Translations under genes and position numbers: made by a program | IMG/VR virus record: IMGVR_UViG_3300042302_000394 | Location: 62,001-126,000 of that record | DNA from: a virus | Strand: one strand, 5' to 3' | Length of the DNA: 64,000 nt | In this document: piece by piece, positions 37,219-45,844 of the stretch | Layout of the letters: each line of letters starts with the position of its first letter | Numbering within the stretch: position 1 is the stretch's first letter | The notes under the pieces: generated by a model | Database searches by the model: none | Told to the model about the DNA's origin: nothing | The model's input: only the letters and a program-made list of their open reading frames with translations

Positions 37219-39282
37219 TCACTTTGATGTAGCTCTGTAGGTACCGTCCCAATCTGCGGCTAGATCTCTTGTACGCATCTCAGCAATACGCTCAATCCAT
37301 AATTCGTAATAGTGATCCATCTTGCCGTCAAACTCACCTGTAAGTTCTTGGCACAGTGTAATGGCCTTGTCCCACTGTTGTTGACGATAATATTCTAACA
37401 TTAGTTCATGATGCTCTCGAGCCATGATCCAATCTGCTGCCACAGTGGCATCTGGATTGTAAAACACTGTGAATATGTTAACGCCAATAGTCTTACCTTT
37501 AACAGCAATACAGTCTAATGGAATTGTAAAGTAATTGTCGCCTACTCGAGCCTGTGTAAACTCGCTAATGATGATCAACACACCATAGTTCTTGGTCTGT
37601 CCTTCTAGTCGAGCAGTTAAACTTACTGAGTCGCCTAGTACGTCATAACCAAATCGATCCTTACTACCAATGTTACCAATTAGTGTAGGGCCAGTGTTGA
37701 TACCCAATCCGCAACCTACTAAGGGCTTACCTTCTTTGGTAAGTTCAATATTAAACAGCTCAACAGCGTGCAACATTTCAAGACCTGTACGCACTCCTGC
37801 TAACACATGATCCGGATCTTGTTCTTCTTGAATAGGAGCACCGTGTACGTGTAATGACGCATCACCTATGAACTTGATCAAACACCCATTGTTACGCAGT
37901 ATAGGCTCCGCAATGGCAGTCATGTAACGGTTCATAGTCTGTGTAAATGCCACAACGTCATCACCGTATGTCTCACCTAGTCCCGTAAAGTTACGCATGT
38001 CGCTCATGATAACAGTTAAATCTTTCTTCTCACCACCCAGTTTGATAAAGCTAGGATCTTTTTGTAAGCGTTCAACAATAACAGGATTTACGTAACTGCC
38101 AAACTGTTTCTTAATCTGACTCTTCTGTAGGAACTCGCTTACAAACTTGATGCCATAGGCATGCAGAGCGACCAAAGTTGTGCCAACTGCAAAGGCAGTA
38201 GCATCGAATAAGAATAAAAGACTGCTGTAAGCATAGATGCTGCCAGCAATGCCACCGCCAATAATAACAACTGTCGCTGCCAATCCCGCATAGGTCCACC
38301 TCGTTAAAAATAATAGCAATATACCTGCAATTAGAATAGCTACTGTTTCTAAGTCATCTGCGTAGCCTGGACGCTGAATAGTTTTGCCGTTAAGCATTGT
38401 ACCTAATAAACTTGCCTGCATATCCTGTGGCCAAATTTCGCCGCGAGCAGTAGCTACTGGTTGAACTAATCCTGCCGCACTTAATCCCACTATAACGATT
38501 TCACCGTTGAAGTCTTTGGGCAATTTGGCAAGACTGTGTTGCTTGGGTTGCTGGCTCCAATCAATCCATACACGACTCAATGGATCTACGTTGATGCGAT
38601 TCAGTTTAGGAATACGCACTGCTTCAACCCCCATGTCTGTAATCTTAACTTGTATTTTTGTATCTCCTGCCGCAGTCCTAAGTGTTTCTAAACCGATTGC
38701 AGGATGCACAGTTTCTCCGCTTAGTATTAGCAACGGCATACGACGAACAACACCGTCTATTTCAGGAAAAGTATTTACAACACCTACACCAGCCGCACGT
38801 TCTTCTAGCATAGGAACGTTGGCGATAATACCTGGATATTCTACTAGACTACCTTCTGGGTCAACGCCTACAATTTGTACAGCACTTCCGAACGTCTTAT
38901 TCTTGCCTGTGGTGCTGGCAACCTGCGGCAGCACCACTGAATATTTTTCTAAGGCTTTGGCCAGTTGAGTATCTTGATTGAATCGATCTGATTCAGGCAT
39001 GAGGATATTGAGCACAACAAGTCCAGCGTTTCTATCATATAGGTCTTTAATAATGTCAGCATATAGTCCTCGAGGAAAAGGGAATTGTCCATACTTGTCT
39101 AATGCAGCTTCATCTATATTAACAGTATGTACAGGAATGTCTTGTTTAGGTTGGCTAATGATAAGTTGATCGAAGTATCGCAGTCTAACTGATTCAACAA
39201 ATGCAGGATCTGCAAATCTGACACCTGCTATCAATACCAATGTAATTAATGCCAACCACGGGCTTAGTAATATTTTTTTCAT
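37219..39282 (-). CDS. CHASE2-domain class III adenylate cyclase
   Basis: 687 residues. An N-terminal membrane anchor, a CHASE2 sensor region (residues about 30-300, LIISQPKQDIPVHTVNID, NAGLVVLNILMPESDRFNQD), several transmembrane segments (about 310-380), then a cyclase domain from about 425: VIMSDMRNFTG and IKFIGD give the two metal Asp, Lys of KFIGD and Asp of GYDVLGD suit ATP. The transition-state Asn is replaced by Ser (VSLTAR for VNLASR), so activity may be altered. Would make cAMP in response to periplasmic signals. Confidence 0.85.
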   Translation of the reverse strand: MKKILLSPWLALITLVLIAGVRFADPAFVESVRLRYFDQLIISQPKQDIPVHTVNIDEAALDKYGQFPFPRGLYADIIKDLYDRNAGLVVLNILMPESDRFNQDTQLAKALEKYSVVLPQVASTTGKNKTFGSAVQIVGVDPEGSLVEYPGIIANVPMLEERAAGVGVVNTFPEIDGVVRRMPLLILSGETVHPAIGLETLRTAAGDTKIQVKITDMGVEAVRIPKLNRINVDPLSRVWIDWSQQPKQHSLAKLPKDFNGEIVIVGLSAAGLVQPVATARGEIWPQDMQASLLGTMLNGKTIQRPGYADDLETVAILIAGILLLFLTRWTYAGLAATVVIIGGGIAGSIYAYSSLLFLFDATAFAVGTTLVALHAYGIKFVSEFLQKSQIKKQFGSYVNPVIVERLQKDPSFIKLGGEKKDLTVIMSDMRNFTGLGETYGDDVVAFTQTMNRYMTAIAEPILRNNGCLIKFIGDASLHVHGAPIQEEQDPDHVLAGVRTGLEMLHAVELFNIELTKEGKPLVGCGLGINTGPTLIGNIGSKDRFGYDVLGDSVSLTARLEGQTKNYGVLIIISEFTQARVGDNYFTIPLDCIAVKGKTIGVNIFTVFYNPDATVAADWIMAREHHELMLEYYRQQQWDKAITLCQELTGEFDGKMDHYYELWIERIAEMRTRDLAADWDGTYRATSK

Positions 39283-39285
39283 ATT

Positions 39286-39573
39286 TTATTCCTCGCAGTT
39301 CCAGCGAGACAGTGCTTTGGCTTTAGGAGTTGGACGACCTTTCTCGTCCTTCATAGGGCCTTTGTTACCCGACATGCGAGCACAAAAACTCTTGCGGCGT
39401 TTAGCATCCTTGCTGCCTGCTTTTAATTTACTAGGCTTAGTAGTTACAGCAGTCTTAAGTTTGCTGCCTGGATTCTCTCTACGATAAGCATTAACAGCCT
39501 TTTGACTAAGGCCATCTGTCTTGTCTTGTTTGTTGACTTTGTTCCAGTCTTCTAAAAGTTCTTGAATCTTCAT
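39286..39573 (-). CDS. Conserved phage small protein (DUF6321-like)
   Basis: 95 basic residues. The wording RRENPGSKLKTAV, AKRRKSFCARMSG and KALSRWNC is one I associate with a protein found in many cyanophages and other T4-like phages. Function unknown. Four-base coupling to 39570 and next to the cyclase. Confidence 0.65.
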   Translation of the reverse strand: MKIQELLEDWNKVNKQDKTDGLSQKAVNAYRRENPGSKLKTAVTTKPSKLKAGSKDAKRRKSFCARMSGNKGPMKDEKGRPTPKAKALSRWNCEE

Positions 39574-39902
39574 TTCTTAGCCTTCCCTGCTTTCATATTG
39601 GCCATCCAATGTGCTAACTGACCTTTTCGACCACCTTGCTTGGCAACCTTACGCAGTGTACTTACTGACGATTTAGTAGGAACACCGTGACGCTTGCTGT
39701 CGCCTTTGTCTTGCGGGTTCTTACCATCTGCAAAGTTTTCTTCTAAACTGTGACCACCTTCCATCATAGCATATTCTAATGCTGTAAATTTTGGAGCAGG
39801 TTTATCCGCCATTTCTGCATCAAGTTTAGCCTGTAAACTTTCTGTATAGGTCAATGGCTTCTGCGGTTTGGCAGGTTTTTTAATAAGGTCGTCGAATCGC
39901 AT
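39570..39902 (-). CDS. Conserved phage hypothetical protein
   Basis: 110 basic residues starting MRFDDLIKKPAKPQKPLTYT and ending AKQGGRKGQLAHWMANMKAG. TAAATA ends five bases before the ATG. Structural or core protein style, but no family is certain. Confidence 0.55.
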   Translation of the reverse strand: MRFDDLIKKPAKPQKPLTYTESLQAKLDAEMADKPAPKFTALEYAMMEGGHSLEENFADGKNPQDKGDSKRHGVPTKSSVSTLRKVAKQGGRKGQLAHWMANMKAGKAKK

Positions 39903-39921
39903 CAGTTATTTATAGCAAAAT

Positions 39922-41907
39922 TTACTTGTTTCTAATAACTGATACCGAGCAGCCTGCTGGATTTGTACAGGTCTGTTGTAGTGTGTAGGCATCTCCTACA
40001 CCTGTTTGTGTGACGCTAACAGTGTTTTTATTACCAATTAAGTTTAATAAAGTACTGTGTCCTGTGCCAGTTTGATTAACTGTTGCTGAGTTGTTGTCTC
40101 CGCTGACATTTACAATGCTTAGATTGTTGCTGCCGGCTTGTGTGTTGTTAACAGTGTTCCAATTGCCTGTTAATGTAGCATAACTTGCATTACCTGTTCC
40201 AGTCTTTTGTGTAATGTTTACAGTATTAATATCCCATGTAGTTTTTACACTAGCGGTATTGTTATTGCTCTGTTGTTGAGCAGTGACTGCATTACCATTA
40301 CCAGCACTTTCAAAATTGAATATATTGTTGTTGACATCACCACCGTTAGCAGTCTGTTGCTTAATGTCAATATTGTTGCCCCAGGCATTCATTTTAACAC
40401 CTGCAATATTACCTTGTCCGAACTGTTTTATACTCAGTATGTTGCCGTTGCCATTTAACGTTGCCCACCCGCTGTCGGTTCCTGTAATGGCATTGTTATT
40501 TCCATCTTGCTCTAATGTAACGGAATTGTTTGTGCCAGCCACAACCTGTTTGATATAAATGCTGTTGCCACTAATGTTAGGAGCGGTTCGAGAATATGTA
40601 GGAGCAGTTCCGTAAGTGGGTGTGATGGTATAGGTAGTGTTAGTAGTGCTACTTGGTGTACCGTTGCTAGTTGTAGTTGATCCGTCACTCCATGTAGTAG
40701 TAGTCACCGGTGTTGTAGTTGTTGTAGTCACTGTAGTTGTTCCTACGAACCCGTCAGTAAAGTTTCCTGTGGTAGTTGGGCGAGTAATTGTTATAGATCC
40801 AGTGCTTGAACTAGATGAACTTGTGCTAATACTGTTGCTAGTTGATGTACCAACTACCGTTGGTCCTTCGTTGGATACTGCTGCACCTGCTGTACCTGGA
40901 TTGCTAGGTGTGCCACCTGAACCTGTATCACTGCTGGTTACTCCATCATTTAAATCGTAGTAGTAGGTAACTTCAGCAATCTGCACACTATTACCGCTGT
41001 TATTTTTAATACTTGGAAACTTTATAAAGTAATAGACATAGGCGGTAGTGTTGTCCACTGTTATTTCACCACTGACACTAAATCTAGAATCAGATAAAGT
41101 CAACGGACCTTCTTTAATCAGAGTCCAGTTAACACCATCATTAGATCCGTATAGTTTATAACTTGCTGGATCTCGTTCAACTGAATCATTAGCAGTAGTA
41201 ATGGTAAACTTTTGAACTACACGACCTTGACTTAGTTTAACAGTGACACCTGCGTTCTGTTTATCAAAGTTCAAGTACTTAGTGCCAACGTTGCCGTCAA
41301 AGGCATTAGCAGCACCTTCGTTGCTGGGACTATTATAGCTGGTAGGATAGATGTTGCTGATTACAACTGGCGTGCTGTTGGTTCTAATCATTTGCCAGTT
41401 CGGTGTTGCAGGTGCCGGCTGTGCTGTTTGTCCTGCTGATAACGGTGTTGTGCTAGCAAATGTATAGTTATTTAGGTCACTGCTGGTAACACTAGTATCC
41501 ATATTAGTAAATGTAGCACTAGCACCGTAGTTATAACCTTGTGCCGTTGTAATCACATTACCAAAGAACCCAGATCCAATATAGAAGATAGCACCATTAC
41601 CTAGAGCAGTAATATCGCCGTGATCATGGACAATACTGTGTTGTGTGCCGTTGCTGTTCATCAATTTCAATCCGTGCTTCCCTGGATTAGTTGTGCTATT
41701 AAAGAACTGAAAGTATTGTCCTGCGCTAACCGTCACTGTTTGAAAGTTCTTGTTGTAAGGTGCAATAAAGTTGCTGGCATATAATGTGGTACCACTCCAG
41801 CTGTATTGTACGTCAAATATTTGATTGATGCCAAACTTGCCGTCGGTGATAGCACCAAAGGCATTTGTGCAGACTAGCAACATCATTAAAAATATTTGTC
41901 TTATCAT
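39922..41907 (-). CDS. Secreted adhesin with discoidin domain and curlin-like repeats
   Basis: 661 residues. Signal peptide (IFLMMLLVCTNAFG), a middle F5/8-type discoidin segment (about 190-320, NAFDGNVGTKYLNF, YKLYGSNDGVNWTLIKEG), a long Ser/Thr linker, and C-terminal repeats of the curlin type (NNIDIKQ, NSATVNQTGTGHS, NTVSVTQTGVGD). Would be exported through the CsgG/CsgF pore encoded beside it and form or decorate amyloid. Overlaps the FecR gene by four bases. Confidence 0.75.
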   Translation of the reverse strand: MIRQIFLMMLLVCTNAFGAITDGKFGINQIFDVQYSWSGTTLYASNFIAPYNKNFQTVTVSAGQYFQFFNSTTNPGKHGLKLMNSNGTQHSIVHDHGDITALGNGAIFYIGSGFFGNVITTAQGYNYGASATFTNMDTSVTSSDLNNYTFASTTPLSAGQTAQPAPATPNWQMIRTNSTPVVISNIYPTSYNSPSNEGAANAFDGNVGTKYLNFDKQNAGVTVKLSQGRVVQKFTITTANDSVERDPASYKLYGSNDGVNWTLIKEGPLTLSDSRFSVSGEITVDNTTAYVYYFIKFPSIKNNSGNSVQIAEVTYYYDLNDGVTSSDTGSGGTPSNPGTAGAAVSNEGPTVVGTSTSNSISTSSSSSSTGSITITRPTTTGNFTDGFVGTTTVTTTTTTPVTTTTWSDGSTTTSNGTPSSTTNTTYTITPTYGTAPTYSRTAPNISGNSIYIKQVVAGTNNSVTLEQDGNNNAITGTDSGWATLNGNGNILSIKQFGQGNIAGVKMNAWGNNIDIKQQTANGGDVNNNIFNFESAGNGNAVTAQQQSNNNTASVKTTWDINTVNITQKTGTGNASYATLTGNWNTVNNTQAGSNNLSIVNVSGDNNSATVNQTGTGHSTLLNLIGNKNTVSVTQTGVGDAYTLQQTCTNPAGCSVSVIRNK

Positions 41908-43040
41908 CTGTAGCTCTGATTAATAATGATACTGCCCTGCGGCTTGTTGAGTGATCCAGCAAAATTGAACGCATCGGTAATTCTATCTTGTGTAACTACT
42001 ACCAACACCTTGTTGTCATTAGTTAGACTTATAGCAGTAAAGTTATTTCCGTTAGCACTCAAACTCATATAGCCTATACCTAACTGATTTAAGTTTGGAT
42101 TATCGTTCTTGTAGTATCGAACCACATGCTCGTTTTCAAATGCTTTGTCTGTTACTGCAACACCTTTATCTTTTAGTTCTGTTAATAAGGATAAGGCACG
42201 GTCTTCTGCATCTCGCTCCCTAGAAGTTCGTTCTTGATTATTTTTCTGCTGATCGTTAGTCGCTTTGGCTTCTGCCGAACTAGGATCTTTGTTGTCTTTC
42301 TTGTCATCGTCACGTTTGGCATCGCCAGTTTTTTCAGCAGCAGCACGAGCAGCTTGTTGTATACCAACACCTGACATAGTATTAGGCAAACGAATCAATA
42401 AATTATTTCCAATTGCAGTATTAGCTAGATTAACTACTACAGGAATAGTAGGAGGGGTTGCCGCTGTTTCAACAATAGTTGCTTGATAAGGTTTGTCTAA
42501 TGTAATTATTTTTGATCCGCTGTCAACATCTATTCGACCACTACCGCAAACCATTCCTTTTAAGTTAATGCTTTGATTTACTTCACAGGCAGGCATTAAC
42601 ATAACAAGACTTTTACCTGTTTCATCTACTGACATTACAAAATCAGTGCCGCGAACAGCAATAGACGCAGTGGGTGTATTAATTTTTACACTGTTGGGGT
42701 TGTTGTGTGCGATATTACCAGATACATAACGTACAGTACCAGCAGCAGCCTTAAGGCTAAGTTTGCCGCCCGCAGCATTTTTAGGATCGTATACAAAATC
42801 ATCTATTACTAATGCACTGTTTTCAGTTATTTTAACAGTGGTGTTGTCTTTAAACTTGATGTTGACAACACCGTTTTTAGTTTCAACTTTATCATTGGTT
42901 TCAACTACAGTGCCTTTAGCTACGGAGACGATTGTTTTGCCACGTTTAATAACTGCGGTGCCTGAAAGATCAACGACTGATCCTATATCAGCAATCGCAG
43001 TGGTGCAAACCAACCATAGTGCAATGGCCCATAACTTCAC
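41904..43040 (-). CDS. Exported FecR-domain protein
   Basis: 378 residues with a signal peptide (WAIALWLVCTTAIA). A FecR-type beta domain follows (VSVAKGTVVETNDKVETKNG, NTTVKITENSALVIDDF, IAVRGTDFVMSV), then a coiled charged region (KRDDDKKDNKD...ERTSRERDAEDRA). FecR domains bind peptidoglycan or signal in the periplasm; here it may anchor or sense the fibre. Part of the curli operon. Confidence 0.75.
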   Translation of the reverse strand: MKLWAIALWLVCTTAIADIGSVVDLSGTAVIKRGKTIVSVAKGTVVETNDKVETKNGVVNIKFKDNTTVKITENSALVIDDFVYDPKNAAGGKLSLKAAAGTVRYVSGNIAHNNPNSVKINTPTASIAVRGTDFVMSVDETGKSLVMLMPACEVNQSINLKGMVCGSGRIDVDSGSKIITLDKPYQATIVETAATPPTIPVVVNLANTAIGNNLLIRLPNTMSGVGIQQAARAAAEKTGDAKRDDDKKDNKDPSSAEAKATNDQQKNNQERTSRERDAEDRALSLLTELKDKGVAVTDKAFENEHVVRYYKNDNPNLNQLGIGYMSLSANGNNFTAISLTNDNKVLVVVTQDRITDAFNFAGSLNKPQGSIIINQSYR

Positions 43041-43052
43041 AGCATCCTCCGA

Positions 43053-43859
43053 TTAACGGCTCTTCTGAATGATGTTAAAAGTGCCACCTGCTGCTGTGGC
43101 TGAAATATTAGCAACGTTAGCATGGGTCCCAGTTTGACTGATGTTAAAAGTTGTTCCACCTGCACCGTTTTGTGCCAATACTAAACTGCTCATGCTTGCA
43201 CTAGATTGCAGAACGTTAACAGTGTTGTTGTCACTACTTGACAAGTTAATCAACATTTGTTGACCAGCACCGGTAGAGCTAGATTGTTCTAAGTTAAGTG
43301 TATTACCGTTGCCTGTAACATACGCTGCTGCTTGAAGTGCTGTACCATTGCCGGTATAATTTGCAGTGTTGCTGTTACCAGTGAATCTTAAATCAAGCAA
43401 TGCATTTTCATCAAGGCCAGCTTGTCCTGCACAGGTTGTTGTCAATCCACAACTTACATTGGCTGTGTTGCTGTTACCTGACTGTAGCAAGTAAACATTA
43501 GCATCACTTCCGGTGATTTTCATGGTGTTGATAATGTTATTGTTACCTGTTTGGTCAATAGTAACAACTTGATTATTACCATCTAATATCATACTGTTAA
43601 TAGCACCTGCGGCAGTAGCACCAGCACGGTTACTGTTACCGTCTTGATTGATACTGACTGTAGGTGCAGATCCAGTCTGCTCTAGATAGATAATGTTAGT
43701 TGTACTTGCACCTAATGCAGCCGTAACGCCTGCTGCAAAGCGTGTGGTACTGGCTGTAGTAATCGTGGGCGCACTGGCCTGCGTTGGTGCAGTAGGTGCT
43801 GTTTGTGCAAAAGCCGGCAGTGTTGCGGCTAATATAATTGCTAATAGTGTTTTTTTCAT
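43053..43859 (-). CDS. Curlin-like amyloid subunit
   Basis: 268 residues from ATG 43859, with AGGAG upstream. Signal peptide KTLLAIILAATLPAFAQ, then many repeats of the form S/V-x-Q-x-G-N-x-N (ISINQDGNSNR, VVTIDQTGNNN, VYLLQSGNSNT, FNISQTGTHAN), the strand-loop-strand pattern of CsgA/CsgB. One Cys pair lies mid-protein. Predicted to be secreted and polymerise into amyloid. Confidence 0.8.
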   Translation of the reverse strand: MKKTLLAIILAATLPAFAQTAPTAPTQASAPTITTASTTRFAAGVTAALGASTTNIIYLEQTGSAPTVSINQDGNSNRAGATAAGAINSMILDGNNQVVTIDQTGNNNIINTMKITGSDANVYLLQSGNSNTANVSCGLTTTCAGQAGLDENALLDLRFTGNSNTANYTGNGTALQAAAYVTGNGNTLNLEQSSSTGAGQQMLINLSSSDNNTVNVLQSSASMSSLVLAQNGAGGTTFNISQTGTHANVANISATAAGGTFNIIQKSR

Positions 43860-43860
43860 T

Positions 43861-44055
43861 TTATTTGCTCCTGGTTTTGTTGACCGGTCTCGCTTTATTT
43901 TGTTGTTTGGATCCTGTTGCCTGATCCGTCGGTAGCATTCCAACTACCTTCTTCTTTACTTCCTCTAGCATTTTTTCCGTTGCTGGGCTGTACTGACGAT
44001 GCGGAAGGTGTTTGGGCGGCTCCTTCACGTGGGGCTTCCTTTTGAACCAACTCAT
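43861..44055 (-). CDS. Possible overlapping small gene in csgG 3' end
   Basis: 64 residues, MSWFKRKPHVKEPPKHLPHR, Lys-rich, in another frame over the C-terminal tail of the CsgG gene. AAGGAG seven bases before the ATG and the low-complexity nature of the overlapped CsgG tail make it plausible. No similarity recognised. Confidence 0.35.
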   Translation of the reverse strand: MSWFKRKPHVKEPPKHLPHRQYSPATEKMLEEVKKKVVGMLPTDQATGSKQQNKARPVNKTRSK

Positions 44056-44860
44056 TAGGTTTCTCCTTGAATTTCCATAGACCTAGATTTTTTCCACTTT
44101 TAACTAGCTCAATAATCCCTTGCTCAATTGCCGACCTTAGAGCATAGTTGCCTGGTTCATTAAAAGTTTGACTACTGTCAAACTCAAATGATCGCGTTCC
44201 TTGATTGTAAAATTTAACAGCAGTTGTACCGTCTTTGGTACTCAAAAGATTTTTCTCAATAGTAACACTGGTTAATATTTCTCCGGTTTGTACACTGACT
44301 AATCTCATACTGATTACCACTTGATCTTGCATATACTGTGTGTATGGGCCAATTCCTAAAACTGCAAATCCAGTTCCGCCTGTTAGTACATTACTGTTGT
44401 AGTCAATGATACCACCTTCTAGAATAACTCCAGCTAATGCCAAAGGTGGTAGCATTTTAGCATTAGCTCCGTCGTATATCTCACGAGTCTGTTTAATCAT
44501 CTGACGTTCTTTTAATAGGTTGTCAAGATTAACACGTTCTACTACAGTAAACCATTGACGATTACCTGCTTCTTGTAAACTCTTGATTAGATAACTTTCG
44601 GCACCTTGTGTTACTGCGGTTGAGAATAAACTCAGCGTGGTGCTGTTTTTTCTCTGTCCAGTCATGTCTTTAAATCCGTAAACTGCCACTGCAATCTTAG
44701 GACCGTCTGGCGCAGGTAGTGTATCAATTTCTTTTTGTATAGTCTCTGTTACTTTTGGTATGTCTCCAATACCTACTTTGCCAAAAGGTCTAACTACGGA
44801 TGCACACCCCATCAATACTGCTGTTGCAAGAACAATAGTTGATAATTTAAATATTCTCAT
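43895..44860 (-). CDS. csgG: Curli secretion channel CsgG homologue
   Basis: 321 residues from ATG 44860, with AAGGAG upstream. Lipoprotein signal with lipobox LMGC. IAVAVYGFKDMTGQRK, FTVVERVNLDNLLKERQMIK, ILEGGIIDYNSNV and VVISMRLVSVQTGEIL follow the CsgG family. It forms an outer-membrane pore for curli subunits. The tail after KFKEKPNE is extended and low-complexity. In phages, CsgG/CsgF have also been proposed to help lysis or exclusion. Confidence 0.9.
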   Translation of the reverse strand: MRIFKLSTIVLATAVLMGCASVVRPFGKVGIGDIPKVTETIQKEIDTLPAPDGPKIAVAVYGFKDMTGQRKNSTTLSLFSTAVTQGAESYLIKSLQEAGNRQWFTVVERVNLDNLLKERQMIKQTREIYDGANAKMLPPLALAGVILEGGIIDYNSNVLTGGTGFAVLGIGPYTQYMQDQVVISMRLVSVQTGEILTSVTIEKNLLSTKDGTTAVKFYNQGTRSFEFDSSQTFNEPGNYALRSAIEQGIIELVKSGKNLGLWKFKEKPNELVQKEAPREGAAQTPSASSVQPSNGKNARGSKEEGSWNATDGSGNRIQTTK

Positions 44861-44870
44861 CCATCGCTCC

Positions 44871-45359
44871 TTAAAAATTAAAACTAGATACTGGCACAGT
44901 GATAGTCTGTGTCGGACTTGCATTTGGAACAAATTTCTTGTCAACGATTTTTCCATCAAAAACATTCAGCGTAACATTATTCTCTAATTTAGTCCAGACA
45001 ATTTTTTGTGTTTCAGTTACCATAAACTCACCTTTAGAACAATTTGATCCAGTACATTCTTTAAACAGATTGTTAGTTAACTGTGTAGCCAATTGACTGT
45101 ATACTTGTCCTGTAAACAGATTCATAAATCTAGCCAACGGTGTATTTGCTGCGGCCGCTTCTGCTGCGGCTCTTTCTCCAGCCTCTCTTGACGCTTTACT
45201 GGCCTGTGCGCTCTGTCGCATTTGCTCCATAGTCAGCACTTGGCTGGCCCACCCTTGACCGCTAAAGGTAGGATTGTTGAATTGGTGTACCAATTCTGCA
45301 TTTGCAGTAGCAAGTCCTAGTGTAAGACATACTCCTAACGCTATTTTAATTTTCTTCAT
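44871..45359 (-). CDS. csgF: Curli assembly factor CsgF homologue
   Basis: 162 residues with a signal peptide (IALGVCLTLGLATANAEL). The mature start LVHQFNNPTFSGQGW matches the N-terminal CsgF segment that plugs into CsgG. C-terminal beta strands LENNVTLNVFDGKIVDK. Directly upstream of csgG in one operon; TAAATA lies in the leader. Confidence 0.85.
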   Translation of the reverse strand: MKKIKIALGVCLTLGLATANAELVHQFNNPTFSGQGWASQVLTMEQMRQSAQASKASREAGERAAAEAAAANTPLARFMNLFTGQVYSQLATQLTNNLFKECTGSNCSKGEFMVTETQKIVWTKLENNVTLNVFDGKIVDKKFVPNASPTQTITVPVSSFNF

Positions 45360-45438
45360 TGCTCGCTCCGATGTCCTTACATATATTTAAGGGCATTTGG
45401 AGAGCGATTATATACGCAGTTTTGTTGGGTTTAACAAT

Positions 45439-45807
45439 TCAAACTAACAAAAACCATATCATCCATATGTATGTGACTTGATGTGCTAGCTGGTCTAGAC
45501 CGAACTGTGTCCAGAAGATAGGTTTAGTGTTGTCTTTGCTACCATACTTTACCTTGCTGTAATCCACAAGATAGTGAACAATACCTTCAATTAGAGTAAC
45601 AAATATTATAGCAAACGCACCAACAGGAACAAAGAAACTGAAAATAAGCATTGCTATTAAAGTACAATACATATGATCTGTTGTATGACTAATTCCCGTG
45701 GGGTCCATCCACACACCTTTTTTAACGGTCTGTTGATAAGTCTGCAGGACAAAATCAGCATAACAATGCTTGATCTGCAAAAGAAGGAGTATTGAGAGCA
45801 GTTCCAT
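45439..45807 (-). CDS. DUF3307-like membrane protein
   Basis: 122 residues with three or four membrane segments. HCYADFVLQTYQQTVKKG and SHTTDHMYCTLIAMLIF recall the His/Asp pattern of DUF3307 membrane proteins common in phages. TAAATACT lies seven bases before the start, within a short palindrome. Function unknown. Confidence 0.6.
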   Translation of the reverse strand: MELLSILLLLQIKHCYADFVLQTYQQTVKKGVWMDPTGISHTTDHMYCTLIAMLIFSFFVPVGAFAIIFVTLIEGIVHYLVDYSKVKYGSKDNTKPIFWTQFGLDQLAHQVTYIWMIWFLLV

Positions 45808-45844
45808 CGTTAAGTATTTAGTATATACTTAACGACAGGAATAA

